Under the pieces are notes generated by a model. That model was given only the letters and a program-made list of their open reading frames with translations. It did no database searches and was not told the origin of the DNA. A stretch of DNA of 64,000 nt. Origin: Azoarcus sp. TTM-91 (lineage in GTDB: Bacteria; Pseudomonadota; Gammaproteobacteria; Burkholderiales; Rhodocyclaceae). The stretch covers positions 1-64,000 of the forward strand of contig NZ_WUEI01000016.1 in assembly GCF_012911025.1 (NCBI RefSeq), written 5' to 3'. Every line of letters begins with the position of its first letter. The stretch's first letter is position 1. Positions 41,813-51,668 of this stretch are shown here, piece after piece. The translations under genes and the position numbers were made by a program.

Positions 41813-42760
41813 ATGGAGCACTCCAAACTTTCCCTCGCCCGCCGGCTGAAGCTGCAGCAACTGGCCATCTTCGACCAGGTGGTGGAAAGCGGCTCCATCC
41901 TCGCCGCGTCGAAGGCGCTGTTCATGACGCAGCCGGCGGTGAGCAAGTCCATTCACGAGCTGGAGAACCACTTCGGTCAGCCCTTGTTCGTACGCAGCAA
42001 GCGCGGCGTGCGCCTGACCGACTTCGGCCAGTTGCTGCGCCGCCATTGCATCGCGCTGATGACCGATCTGCGCTACCTGGCCGACGACCTCAACGCCTGG
42101 AGCAGCGGCGTTTCCGGGCAGGTCATCGTCGGCACGCTGATCTCCGCCTCGGCGCGGCTGCTGCCCAAGGCGGTGGTGCGGCTGCGGGAGATGGCGCCCA
42201 ACGTGGTGGTGGACGTGCGGGTGGGTTCCAACGACGTGATGTTCCCGGAGCTGGCGCGCGGTCAGCTCGACGTGGTGGTCGGCCTGCTGCCCGCCAGCAG
42301 CAGCGACCCGGCCTTCCAGCATGTGCCGCTGTACCAGGAGCGGTTGTGCGCCGTGGTCGGCCGCCGCCATCCGCTGGCCACCGAATCCACGGTGGAGCCA
42401 CGCCAGCTGGCGGAGCTGGACTGGATACTGCCGACGCCGGAATCCCAGGCGATGCGCTCGGCCGAGCAGTTCTTCGAGCGCCTGGGCATGGGCATGCCGC
42501 GGCGGGTGGTGGAGTCGGTATCCATCACCACCAACATCGGCCTGCTGCTGGAGTCCGACATGGTGGCACTGATGCCCTTCACCGCCGCCGAGCAATTCGT
42601 CCACCAGGGCACCCTCAGCGTACTGCCGCTGCGCATACAGACCAGCTTCGGCGCCGTCGGCTACACCCTGGCGCTGGGCCGCACGCCCACGCCGGCGGTG
42701 GAGCGGCTGCTGATGGCGCTGCGCGAGGTCAGCGAGGATTTCCCCGCCGGCGAGGGGTGA
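41813..42760 (+). CDS. LysR-type transcriptional regulator
   Basis: A 315-residue regulator: N-terminal winged HTH (about 12-72; GSILAASKALFMTQPAVSKSIHELE) and a C-terminal periplasmic-binding-protein-like effector domain. The ATG at 41813 starts the conserved region. It is divergent from the solute-binding protein and upstream of the 3-hydroxyanthranilate genes, so it probably regulates both, perhaps sensing an aminobenzoate-type compound. The effector is inference. Confidence 0.92.
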   Translation: MEHSKLSLARRLKLQQLAIFDQVVESGSILAASKALFMTQPAVSKSIHELENHFGQPLFVRSKRGVRLTDFGQLLRRHCIALMTDLRYLADDLNAWSSGVSGQVIVGTLISASARLLPKAVVRLREMAPNVVVDVRVGSNDVMFPELARGQLDVVVGLLPASSSDPAFQHVPLYQERLCAVVGRRHPLATESTVEPRQLAELDWILPTPESQAMRSAEQFFERLGMGMPRRVVESVSITTNIGLLLESDMVALMPFTAAEQFVHQGTLSVLPLRIQTSFGAVGYTLALGRTPTPAVERLLMALREVSEDFPAGEG

Positions 42761-43146
42761 AACCCCAGGCGGCGGCAGACATCAATCCATTCCCTTCGGT
42801 TATACATAGCCCCGCTTCTTTCATTATTCAAAAGGCATTGAGCTCCATATAGTCCGGGCTGAACACGTGTCGCGCCCCCGCGCGGCCGGGAGACAGCCTT
42901 GCCCATCCCCCACCGCCAGCCTTCCCGGCCGGCGTCGATCTGCCTTTCCCCCGCCGTGGCCACAGTCCCGCGCGGTGACCGCGCCTCGCCCGTGTGCCAA
43001 GGCAAGCCGGGGGCGATCACCGGATATGTCCGCGCCAGCCGTCGCCCCCTGCCCCTTCCGGGCGGCCACCCCCGGAATTGCGGCAGCCAAGCCGAGGTGG
43101 CTGGCGGCGGCCACTGAGCCGGCCGTCCCTGCGGAAACTCCATCCC
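42761..43146 (+). promoter_or_regulatory. 386-base leader before the catabolic genes
   Basis: No convincing gene is present. The first 100 bases are AT-rich relative to surroundings and contain a near-perfect dyad ggttatacatagcc (42798-42811), a possible regulator site, and a TATAGT -10-like hexamer (42848-42853) without a good -35. The remaining 290 bases are GC-rich with no feature recognised. A regulated promoter for the three downstream genes is likely here. Confidence 0.4.
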
Positions 43147-44034
43147 ATGTCCTCCATCATTTCCCGGTTGCGCTGCGCGGTATTGGGCGCCGGCCTGGCC
43201 GGCACCGACCTGCTGTACAAGCTGAACCGCTCCGTCCATCTCGACGCGCGCTGGATGATAGACATCCACCCCACCGCCGCCGGCCTGGCCCAGGCGCGGG
43301 AATTCGGCCTGCGCACCGTGGCCGGCACCCTGGCCGACGCCCTGCCGCAGCTAATCGAGGACAGGGTGCGACTGGTGTTCGACGCCAGCGGCGGCGCCCG
43401 CCACCCGGAGCATGCCCAGCAGCTGGAGCAGGCGGGCATCCGCGTCATCGACCTCACCCCCGCCGCCAACGGCCCGTTGTGCATGCCGGCGGCCAACCTG
43501 GAACAGGTGCTGCGCACCGCGCCGCGCAGCATCTGCCTGGTGGGCGGCGGCGCCCAGGCAGTGGTGCCGCTGGTGCGCGCCATGACCAACATCCAGCCGC
43601 TGGCCTATGGCGAAGTGGCCGTCACCGCCCCGGCCACCACCTGCGGCCCGGCCTGTCTGGGCAATGTGGACGAGATGACCCACCACACCGCGCGGGCGAT
43701 GGAGCGCGTCGGCGGCGCCCGCCAGGGCAAGGCCATCCTGCTGTTCAGCCCCGGCCAGCCGCAGCCGCTGCGCGCCAGCCTGCGCTGCCTCACCGAAGAT
43801 CTGGCGGAAGAAACCGCGCTGTTCACCGCCGTAAAGGCGGTCGTCTCCCGACTGCAGCGCGAGTTGCCCGGCTATCGCCTCGCCCGCGCTCCGCGCTTCC
43901 AGGCGCGGCAAGTGGACCTGGAAGTGGAGATCGAAGGCCTGGGCGACAGCATGCCGCCCTACGCCGCCAACCTCGATCTGCTCAGCCTGGCCGCCCTGCG
44001 CTGCGGCGAGGCCCTGGCCGGCGCGCGGAGCTGA
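43147..44034 (+). CDS. Acetaldehyde dehydrogenase (DmpF/NbaJ)-like protein lacking catalytic residues
   Basis: A 295-residue protein collinear with acylating acetaldehyde dehydrogenases: a Rossmann start (VLGAGLAGTDLLYKL), IDLTPAANGP (101-110), GNVDEMT and a C-terminal PPYAANLDLLSLAAL. In the family an active-site Cys (Cys132 in DmpF) lies in TCGGQA; here the stretch is VGGGAQA with Gly134 at that position. The partner Asp (Asp209 in DmpF) aligns with Ala210. NAD binding looks intact. So it is unlikely to oxidise acetaldehyde to acetyl-CoA and may have another redox role next to nbaC and nbaD. Confidence 0.8.
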   Translation: MSSIISRLRCAVLGAGLAGTDLLYKLNRSVHLDARWMIDIHPTAAGLAQAREFGLRTVAGTLADALPQLIEDRVRLVFDASGGARHPEHAQQLEQAGIRVIDLTPAANGPLCMPAANLEQVLRTAPRSICLVGGGAQAVVPLVRAMTNIQPLAYGEVAVTAPATTCGPACLGNVDEMTHHTARAMERVGGARQGKAILLFSPGQPQPLRASLRCLTEDLAEETALFTAVKAVVSRLQRELPGYRLARAPRFQARQVDLEVEIEGLGDSMPPYAANLDLLSLAALRCGEALAGARS

Positions 44035-44179
44035 ACATGGAGCCTCCCTGTACCGGCTCCGCCCATCGTCGCGCCCTAAGCGCCACAACGCCCCATCGCG
44101 GGCATGACACCGCCCGGTTTCACCCCAGAAATGCCCGCCGTTCCTCCATCCGACCGCTTCCCCATCCGCCCGCTGCTGA

Positions 44180-44842
<663 letters not shown>

Positions 44843-44860
44843 TATGGAAGAGAACTGCCG

Positions 44861-45883
44861 ATGACGACGGAGATCTCCCAGAAGATCCCGCGGAAGGTGG
44901 ACATGCATGCCCACTTCTTCCCGCCCATCACCAGAGAAGAAGCCGCCAGCCTGAGCCCGGACGACACCGCCTGGCTCAGGGTGGACGGCGACGGCCGCGC
45001 CGGCATGATCATGCGTGGCGACCATGCCTTCCGCCCGGTCGTGCCCTCGCTGTGGAGCGCCCATGCGCGCGTGGCCGAACTGGACGAGCAGGGGCTGGAC
45101 ATCCAGCTCGTCTGCGCCACCCCGGTGATGTTCAGCTACGCCGCGCCGCCGGTGAAGGCCGCCGCCTGGGCGCGACGCATGAACGACTACGCCCTCGCCT
45201 TCTGCGCCGAGCACCCGGAGCGCCTGAAGCCCCTCGCCCAGGTACCGCTGCAGGACATCGACCTCGCCTGCGCCGAAGCCAGCCGCGCCCGCGCCGCCGG
45301 CTGCGTCGGCGTGCAGATCGGCAACCACCTGGGCGACCGCGACCTGGACGACGCCGGCCTGGTGCGCTTCCTCGTCCATTGCGCCGACAACGACATCCCG
45401 GTGCTGGTCCATCCCTGGGACATGATGGGCGGCGAGCGCATGAAGAAATGGATGCTGCCCTGGCTGGTGGCGATGCCGGCGGAAACCCAGCTCGGCATCC
45501 TGTCACTGATCCTCTCCGGCGCCTTCGAGCTCATTCCGCGCTCGCTCAAGCTGTGCTTCGCCCACGGCGGCGGCGCCTTCGCCTTCCTGCTCGGCCGGGT
45601 GGACAACGCCTGGAGGAACCGCGACATCGTGCGCCAGGACTGTCCGCGCCCGCCGTCGGAATACGTGGACCGCTTTCATGTAGACAGCGCGGTGTTCGAC
45701 CCCGGCGCACTGCGCCTGCTGGTGGAGGTGATGGGCGCCGGGCATGTCATGCTGGGCTCGGACCACCCCTTTCCGCTGGGCGAGACCCGCATCGGCACGC
45801 TGGTGCAGGAAGCCGGCTTCCTCGACACCGCCGAGCGCGAGGCCATCCTCGCCGGCAACGCCACGCGCTTCTTCGGGCTTTGA
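44861..45883 (+). CDS. nbaD: 2-amino-3-carboxymuconate-6-semialdehyde decarboxylase
   Basis: A 340-residue amidohydrolase-superfamily decarboxylase converting ACMS to 2-aminomuconate semialdehyde. Metal ligands His16, His18, His184 and Asp301 and the catalytic His235 each lie exactly seven residues after those of the Pseudomonas fluorescens enzyme (9, 11, 177, 294, 228). All catalytic residues are therefore intact. It directly follows the dioxygenase that makes its unstable substrate. Confidence 0.96.
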   Translation: MTTEISQKIPRKVDMHAHFFPPITREEAASLSPDDTAWLRVDGDGRAGMIMRGDHAFRPVVPSLWSAHARVAELDEQGLDIQLVCATPVMFSYAAPPVKAAAWARRMNDYALAFCAEHPERLKPLAQVPLQDIDLACAEASRARAAGCVGVQIGNHLGDRDLDDAGLVRFLVHCADNDIPVLVHPWDMMGGERMKKWMLPWLVAMPAETQLGILSLILSGAFELIPRSLKLCFAHGGGAFAFLLGRVDNAWRNRDIVRQDCPRPPSEYVDRFHVDSAVFDPGALRLLVEVMGAGHVMLGSDHPFPLGETRIGTLVQEAGFLDTAEREAILAGNATRFFGL

Positions 45884-45982
45884 TGGACACGGGGCGTCAG
45901 CCCCAACCGCCCGAGCGCAAGAACCGATGAAAAGCCGGCCGCGATTCCTGCGCGCCGGCCTCGCTGCTTCCAGCCCCTGTAT

Positions 45983-46432
45983 TCAGCCCTCCAGCAGCAC
46001 CGCCGTCAGCCTGTCCATGTTCTGCTCGTTGGCACCGCGGACGTCGGCACGGGTCTTGGCGTCGTCGAAGCGCATCAGCCAGCGCAGCAGCGTGCCCTGC
46101 GCCCTGTCCTCGAACAGCATGGTCATGCGGAAGAAGGGCGGGCAGCGGTGCTCCATCACCAGCCGCCGCGCCGGCTCGACTTCGATGAATACCGAATGGT
46201 TGGGGTAATCGGTGCCGTCCGGGCCGTGCATGGTGAAGCGCCATTCGCCGCCGGGCTTCAGCTCGAAGCGCTCGAAGGTGTTGGTGAAACCGTTCGGCCC
46301 CCACCAGCGCGCCAGCCGGGCCGGATCGCGGAAAGCCTCGAACACCGCCGCCGGCGGGGCCGGCAGCAGGCGTTCGGTGTAGAGGCTGCAATCGTCCGCC
46401 TGCAGTTCGGCCGCCATCGCCGCCGCCTTCAT
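45983..46432 (-). CDS. SRPBCC (AHSA1-like) domain protein
   Basis: A 149-residue START-like/AHSA1 family protein: AVFEAFRDPARLARWWGPNGF near the start and a GGEWRFTMHGPDG turn are characteristic. Such proteins bind hydrophobic ligands; the specific role is unknown. Its ATG overlaps the stop of the preceding PhnB-like gene. It is the last gene of the sigma-factor-associated cluster. Confidence 0.87.
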   Translation of the reverse strand: MKAAAMAAELQADDCSLYTERLLPAPPAAVFEAFRDPARLARWWGPNGFTNTFERFELKPGGEWRFTMHGPDGTDYPNHSVFIEVEPARRLVMEHRCPPFFRMTMLFEDRAQGTLLRWLMRFDDAKTRADVRGANEQNMDRLTAVLLEG

Positions 46433-46842
46433 TCCGGTTCGCTGCCGGAGATCACCATCCAGCCCACGCCATAGCGGTCGGCCACCATGCCGAAGCTGGA
46501 GGCGAAGAAGGTCTTGCCCAGCGGCATCTGCACCTGACCACCATCCGCCAGGGCCTGGAACAGGCGGCCGGCTTCGGCATCGTCGGCGGCGGTGATGCAC
46601 AGCGAGAAGCCCTGGAAAGCCGGCCTGCTGCCGCACATGCCGTCGGACGCCATGAGCTGGGTGTCGCCGACGCGGAAGCTGCAGTGCATGACCTTGTCCG
46701 CGCCGCCGGGCGGGATGGAGCCGGGGTCGGGGCTGTCCTTGAAGCGCATCATCGCTTCCACCTCGGCGTCCAGCGCTTTGGCGTAGAAGGCCATGGCCTC
46801 TTCGCAGCGGCCGTCGAAGAAGAGATAGGGCTGAACGTGCAT
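46429..46842 (-). CDS. PhnB-like glyoxalase-fold protein
   Basis: A 137-residue VOC-superfamily protein of the PhnB/DUF1338-like small family (MHVQPYLFFDGRCEEAMAFY; DRYGVGWMV). The start at 46842 begins the conserved part; an upstream start at 46941 would add non-conserved residues. These proteins often occur beside AHSA1 and DGPF genes in ECF-sigma clusters. Substrate is unknown. Confidence 0.87.
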   Translation of the reverse strand: MHVQPYLFFDGRCEEAMAFYAKALDAEVEAMMRFKDSPDPGSIPPGGADKVMHCSFRVGDTQLMASDGMCGSRPAFQGFSLCITAADDAEAGRLFQALADGGQVQMPLGKTFFASSFGMVADRYGVGWMVISGSEPE

Positions 46843-46876
46843 GGTCGGTCTTCTGTAGCCGGGTGGGGCGCGCCGC

Positions 46877-47326
46877 TCAGGGCGCGAGGTCGAACAAGGC
46901 TTTGTTGGTCTGTGGATCGAAGGGCGCGGAGAAGTGTTCATGCACCACCCGCCAGCCTGCCGCCCGCTTCTTCAGGCAGACGGTGACGCGCATCCACGAC
47001 GCCTGTTCGACGCCCTTGTCATCCACCGCGCCGCAGCGCAGCAGGTAGAAGGCGAAGGCGACATCCGCACTGGCCTCCACCTTCAGTTCGCCCATCTGGA
47101 ACAGCACCGGGCCGGGGCACATCTCGATGCAGGCTTTCCAGTGCTTGCGGTAGGCCTCGGCGCCGACGAAGCGCAGCGCCAGCACGGCGTCGTAGGCGAC
47201 GATGTCGTCGGCGTAGCAGCTGAAGATGCCGTCGAGGTCCGACTGGCGCGCGGCGGCCAGCCAGCGCTCCAGCACTTCGCGCACCGCGGCTTGGTCGGGA
47301 TTTCCGGAATGGATCTTGTCGTTCAC
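46877..47326 (-). CDS. SnoaL/NTF2-like domain protein
   Basis: A 149-residue cone-fold protein (SnoaL/DUF4440-type) with the conserved WRVVHEHFSAPF C-terminus. The start is the GTG at 47326, supported by GAGGAGA about seven bases upstream. It lies between the DGPF gene and the PhnB-like gene in a compact run. Enzymatic role is not known. Confidence 0.85.
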   Translation of the reverse strand: MNDKIHSGNPDQAAVREVLERWLAAARQSDLDGIFSCYADDIVAYDAVLALRFVGAEAYRKHWKACIEMCPGPVLFQMGELKVEASADVAFAFYLLRCGAVDDKGVEQASWMRVTVCLKKRAAGWRVVHEHFSAPFDPQTNKALFDLAP

Positions 47327-47372
47327 GTTGCGTCTCCTCGCTGGGGAACAGGGATGGGACAAGGGATGCCCA

Positions 47373-47717
47373 TCACACCTGCAGGGTACGAACCGGCCGC
47401 ACTTCCACGCAGCCGACGCGGACGGCGGGGATGTTCCCTGCCACCTGCAGCGCCTCGTTCATGTCGCGCGCCTCGATCAGGTAAAAGCCGGCCAATTGCT
47501 CCTTGGTCTCGGCGAAAGGACCGTCCACCACGCTCATCTGCCCGCCGCGCATGCGCACCGTGGCAGCGGTGGCCACCGGCTGCAGCGCCTCGGCGGCCAG
47601 CATGCGGCCGCTCTCGGCCACGCTGTCGGCATAGGCCTGGCATTCCACGTCTTCCGGGCTGTCGGGCAGGCTGTGGATCAGTTTTTCGTCGCTATAGACG
47701 AGGCAGAGGTACTTCAT
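47373..47717 (-). CDS. DGPF (YCII-related) protein, likely ECF42 target
   Basis: A 114-residue YCII-family protein (MKYLCLVYSDEKLI; VVDGPFAETKEQLAGFYLIEA, where DGPF gives the family name). DGPF genes are the conserved partners and targets of ECF42 sigma factors. It has a strong RBS AAGGAGG and an upstream ECF42-type promoter at 47751-47777. Catalytic function is unknown. Confidence 0.9.
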   Translation of the reverse strand: MKYLCLVYSDEKLIHSLPDSPEDVECQAYADSVAESGRMLAAEALQPVATAATVRMRGGQMSVVDGPFAETKEQLAGFYLIEARDMNEALQVAGNIPAVRVGCVEVRPVRTLQV

Positions 47718-47750
47718 GGTTTTCCTCCTTGGGGTCGCTGGATAACCTTA

Positions 47751-47777
47751 GTCGTGCGGGCAAGGCGGATTTCGACA
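47751..47777 (-). promoter_or_regulatory. ECF42-type promoter of the DGPF gene
   Basis: On the coding strand TGTCGA (47777-47772) is followed after 17 bases by CGAC (47754-47751), then 33 bases to the ATG. TGTCGA (-35) and CGA/TC (-10) are the motifs described for ECF42 sigma factors. The cognate sigma gene lies just upstream, so this is probably its target promoter. Confidence 0.6.
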
Positions 47778-47957
47778 ACCGTTCGTCGGCGCTGCGTTTC
47801 TTCTGCGACGCCTTCCCGGTGTAGCCCATGCCGGCTGGCGCCGCCGAGGCGGGAAGGGATGGGCGGGATGCTTGCCGCCGGCTTCAGGCCACGGCCATGC
47901 GGTGGGAGCTGGGCCGGATCGCAGCCGGCGGATGGCGCCGGCCTGGCGGCCGCGCCC

Positions 47958-49214
47958 TCAACCCGCGTCCAGCGCTGCCAGCCGCGCCGCGAGGAAGCGC
48001 CGTTCCGGCGCCTGGCGGCTGAGCGCCAGCGCGCGAGCGTAGGCGGCCCGCGCCTCGTCGGCGCGGCCCAGGCGGCGGCAGAGCTCAGCACGGGCGGAAT
48101 GGGCAAGGCCGTAGTTCGCCAGTTTGCCGGCCGTCAGCAGGCGATCCACCAGTGCCAGGCCGGCGGCCGGGCCATCGCGCATGGCCACCGCCACCGCGCG
48201 GTTGAGCGCCACCACCGGCGATGGCGTCGTCTGCAGCAGCACATCGTAGAGGCCGACGATCTGCGCCCAGTCGGTCGCCGCCGCGTCGGCCGCTTCCGCA
48301 TGCACCGCGGCGATGGCCGCCTGCAGCGCATAGGGGCCGGCCGGCCCGGCACGCAACGCGGCCTCGACCAGCGGCAGGCCTTCGGCGATCAGGCCCGCAT
48401 CCCACAGGCGGCGGTCCTGCTCCTCCAGCAGGACGGGCTGGCCGTCCGCGCCGGTGCGCGCCGGCCGCCGCGACTCCCCCAGCAGCATCAGCGCCAGCAG
48501 GCCGAGTACCTCCGCCTCCGGCAGCAGTTCGGCAATCAGCCGCCCCAGGCGGATGGCCTCGGCGGAGAGGTCGGCGCGCAACAGGCTATCGCCCGAAGAG
48601 GCGAAATAGCCCTCGTTGAACACCAGGTAGACCACCCGCAGCACGCTCTCCAGCCGCGCCGGCAACTCATGGCGCTGCGGCACCGCGTAGGGGATGCGGG
48701 CTTCGCGGATACGGTTCTTGGCGCGCACGATGCGCTGCGCCAGCGTCGGCACCGCGGTGAGATAGGCGCTGGCGATGGCCTCGGTAGTGAGGCCGCAGAC
48801 CTCGCGCAGCGTGAGCGCCACCTGCGCGTCCGCCGGCAGCAGCGGATGGCAGCAGGTGAAGACCAGGCGCAGGCGGTCATCCTCCAGTTCGGGCGCAGCC
48901 GCCTCCGGCGCCTCCACATCCTGTTCTATGCGCCAGGCGAGCTCCTCCAGCGAGGCGTCGAAGCGGGCACGCCGGCGCAGCTTGTCGATGGCCTTGAAGC
49001 GGCCGGCGGACACCAGCCAGGGACGGGGATGGTCCGGCACGCCCTGGCGCGGCCAGTCGTGCAGGGCGGCGACGAAGGCATCCTGCAGCGCCTCCTCCGC
49101 CAGGTCGAAGTCGCCCAGCAGGCGGATCAGCGTCGCCTTAACCCGCCGGGCCTCGGCGCGGAACACCTGGTCCACCATGGCGTGGGCAGCGGCCTGCATC
49201 TCGTCCATCGGCAT
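47958..49214 (-). CDS. ECF42-type RNA polymerase sigma factor with TPR-like C-terminal extension
   Basis: A 418-residue ECF sigma factor. Region 2 (about 20-85; RLLGDFDLAEEALQDAF, RPWLVSAGRFKAIDKLRR) and region 4 (about 115-170; LTLREVCGLTTEAIASAYL) are followed by a 240-residue extension with a YLVFNEGYFASSG segment and TPR-like repeats near the end (ARAELCRRLGRADEARAAY). This matches the ECF42 group, which acts without a classical anti-sigma factor. It heads a cluster with a DGPF gene. There is a good GGAGA ribosome-binding site. Confidence 0.9.
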   Translation of the reverse strand: MPMDEMQAAAHAMVDQVFRAEARRVKATLIRLLGDFDLAEEALQDAFVAALHDWPRQGVPDHPRPWLVSAGRFKAIDKLRRRARFDASLEELAWRIEQDVEAPEAAAPELEDDRLRLVFTCCHPLLPADAQVALTLREVCGLTTEAIASAYLTAVPTLAQRIVRAKNRIREARIPYAVPQRHELPARLESVLRVVYLVFNEGYFASSGDSLLRADLSAEAIRLGRLIAELLPEAEVLGLLALMLLGESRRPARTGADGQPVLLEEQDRRLWDAGLIAEGLPLVEAALRAGPAGPYALQAAIAAVHAEAADAAATDWAQIVGLYDVLLQTTPSPVVALNRAVAVAMRDGPAAGLALVDRLLTAGKLANYGLAHSARAELCRRLGRADEARAAYARALALSRQAPERRFLAARLAALDAG

Positions 49215-49434
49215 ACCATCTCCTGAAGGGCTGGCCGCAGGTTAGGCGGCAGCTGGCGGCCTCGCAAGCCCGCCCGGCGAACCCGGGCGCGCAAGCGCGG
49301 TCCGACCGGCGTCGCCCCCAGCGGCTATAACTTCAGCTACAGGCTGCGGCTACCAACACGACACCGGGCGCGGCCGCGCCCCCCAGCCTGTACCCGCTGC
49401 AGTATTCCTTTTCCAACCCAGCACCGGAGCACGC

Positions 49435-50034
49435 ATGGAAACTCCCGACACCCTGCACACCTTCTGGTTCGGTTCCGATCCGGACGAAGCCACCGCCATC
49501 GCCCGTCAGTCCTCACTCTGGTTTGGCAAGCGGGCGGAAGCCGATGACACCATCCGCGAACGCTTCGGCCCGCTGCTGAACCGCGCCGCCGCCGGCGAGC
49601 TGGACCACTGGCGTGCCACCCCGCGCGGCCTGCTCGCCCTCACCCTGATCACCGACCAGTTCCCGCGCAACATCCACCGCGGCAGCCCGCGCGCCTTCGA
49701 CTGCGACCCCCTCGCCCGCGCCTGGTGCCGCGAGGCCATAGAGCGCGGCGCCGATCTCTCCAGCCGGCCGGTGGAGCGCGTCTTCTTCTACCTGCCGCTG
49801 GAACACTCCGAAGAGCTCGCCGACCAGGTGGAAGCGGTGCGCCTGTTCCGCGACCTCGCCGACAGCGTGGACGTGCCACTGCGCCCGGCCTTCGACGGCT
49901 TCCTCGACTACGCCATCCGCCACCACGCGGTCATCAAGCGCTTCGGCCGCTTCCCCCACCGCAACGCCATCCTCGGCCGCACTTCCACCGCGGAAGAGCT
50001 GGCCTTCCTGGAACAGCCGGGCTCCTCCTTCTGA
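49435..50034 (+). CDS. DUF924 family protein
   Basis: A 199-residue soluble protein of the DUF924 family: TLHTFWFGSDPD near the start, LALTLITDQFPRNIHRGSPRAF, and RFPHRNAILGRTSTAEE. The helical fold resembles TPR-like proteins; function is unknown. A TATAAC hexamer about 110 bases upstream (49325) could be part of its promoter. Confidence 0.88.
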   Translation: METPDTLHTFWFGSDPDEATAIARQSSLWFGKRAEADDTIRERFGPLLNRAAAGELDHWRATPRGLLALTLITDQFPRNIHRGSPRAFDCDPLARAWCREAIERGADLSSRPVERVFFYLPLEHSEELADQVEAVRLFRDLADSVDVPLRPAFDGFLDYAIRHHAVIKRFGRFPHRNAILGRTSTAEELAFLEQPGSSF

Positions 50035-50124
50035 CCTGGCCTGCCGCTGCGGCCCCCGGGGCTGCAGCGGCAGGCACCGGCCCATCGCCGAAAGCCCCGC
50101 CCTCGGCGACAATGGCGGCAATCC

Positions 50125-51636
50125 ATGCAGGACGCCGCCATGCCCGCCGACAGCCCCTTCTACGCCCCGCAACACTTCAACGACCCCGCCGCCGCCCTCG
50201 CCCGCGTGCAGGAAATCTACGGCGCCAGCGTGCATCACCTGCGCGACTCGCTGCAGCGCTTCGTCGCCGGCGAAGACGTCGGCCGCCACGTGCGCGCCTG
50301 CTACCCCTTCGTGCGGGTGCGCACCAACACCGTGGCCCGCGCCGACTCCCGCCTCTCCTACGGCTTCGTCGCCGGCCCCGGCGTATATGAAACCACGCTG
50401 ACCCGGCCCGACCTCTACCAGGACTACTACCGCGAGCAGTTCGAGCTGCTGCTGCAGAACCACCAGGTGGATCTCGAAGTCGGCACCAGCACCCAGCCCA
50501 TCCCGGTGCACTTCTCCGTCACCGAGCACGACCACATCGAGGGCAGCCTGGACCTCGTCCGCCGCCAGCTGCTGCGCGACCGCTTCGACCTCCCCGACCT
50601 CAACGCCATGGACGACGGCATCGCCAACGGCACGCTGGACCCGCGCCCCGGCGAAGCCCACCCGCTGGCGCTGTTCACCGCGCCGCGGGTGGATTACTCC
50701 CTGCACCGCCTGCGCCACTACACCGGCACCGTGCCGGAGCACTTCCAGAACTTCGTGCTATTCACCAACTACCAGTTCTACATCGACGAATTCATCAAGC
50801 TCGGCCGCCAGTACATGGCCGATCCGAACGGCCACGACTACACCGCCTTCGTCGAGCCGGGCAACGTCGTCACCCGCCGCAGCGACCTGCCGCCGCAGCC
50901 GGGCGACGAACTCGGCGCCGCCCCGCCGCGGCTGCCGCAGATGCCCGCCTACCACCTGATGCGCGGCGACCGCGCCGGCATCACCATGGTGAACATCGGC
51001 GTCGGCCCGGCCAACGCCAAGACCATCACCGACCACATCGCGGTGCTGCGCCCACACGCCTGGATCATGCTCGGCCACTGCGCCGGCCTGCGTAATACCC
51101 AGCAGCTGGGCGACTACGTGCTCGCCCACGGCTATGTGCGCGAAGACCACGTGCTCGACGAGGAACTGCCGCTGTGGGTGCCGATTCCGCCGCTGGCGGA
51201 AGTGCAGCTGGCGCTGGAAGGCGCGGTGGCCGAAGTCACCCGCATGGAAGGCTACGAGCTGAAGCGGCTGATGCGCACCGGCACCGTCGCCACCACCGAC
51301 AACCGCAACTGGGAGCTGCTGCCCTCCCACGGCATGGCCACTTCGCCGGAGCGCCGCTTCAGCCAGAGCCGCGCCATCGCGCTGGACATGGAATCCGCCA
51401 CCATCGCCGCCAACGGTTTCCGCTTCCGCGTACCCTACGGCACGCTGCTGTGCGTCAGCGACAAACCGTTGCACGGCGAGATCAAGCTCCCCGGCATGGC
51501 CAACCACTTCTACCGCGAGCGGGTGGACCAGCACCTGCGCATCGGCATCCGCGCCATGGAGATGCTGCGCGACCAGGGCGTGGACCGCCTGCACAGCCGC
51601 AAGCTGCGGAGTTTCGCGGAAGTGGCGTTCCAGTAG
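50125..51636 (+). CDS. amn: AMP nucleosidase
   Basis: A 503-residue enzyme that hydrolyses AMP to adenine and ribose 5-phosphate. It has the N-terminal Amn-specific domain (VRTNTVARADSRLSYGFV) and the C-terminal phosphorylase-fold catalytic domain (NIGVGPANAKTITDHIAVLR; ALDMESATIAANG). An in-frame ATG at 50140 is an alternative start. Length is close to E. coli Amn (484). Confidence 0.94.
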   Translation: MQDAAMPADSPFYAPQHFNDPAAALARVQEIYGASVHHLRDSLQRFVAGEDVGRHVRACYPFVRVRTNTVARADSRLSYGFVAGPGVYETTLTRPDLYQDYYREQFELLLQNHQVDLEVGTSTQPIPVHFSVTEHDHIEGSLDLVRRQLLRDRFDLPDLNAMDDGIANGTLDPRPGEAHPLALFTAPRVDYSLHRLRHYTGTVPEHFQNFVLFTNYQFYIDEFIKLGRQYMADPNGHDYTAFVEPGNVVTRRSDLPPQPGDELGAAPPRLPQMPAYHLMRGDRAGITMVNIGVGPANAKTITDHIAVLRPHAWIMLGHCAGLRNTQQLGDYVLAHGYVREDHVLDEELPLWVPIPPLAEVQLALEGAVAEVTRMEGYELKRLMRTGTVATTDNRNWELLPSHGMATSPERRFSQSRAIALDMESATIAANGFRFRVPYGTLLCVSDKPLHGEIKLPGMANHFYRERVDQHLRIGIRAMEMLRDQGVDRLHSRKLRSFAEVAFQ

Positions 51637-51668
51637 ACCTTGGCGCCATCCCGCCGGACGCAGCGCAG

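Noticed and set aside
40336..41952. 538-residue version of the solute-binding protein
   Set aside because: A proper signal peptide starts at 41502; the extension overlaps the divergent LysR gene.
42824..43114. Possible small gene in the leader before the DmpF-like gene
   Set aside because: Open frames on both strands are short, Arg/Pro-rich and lack RBS or homology.
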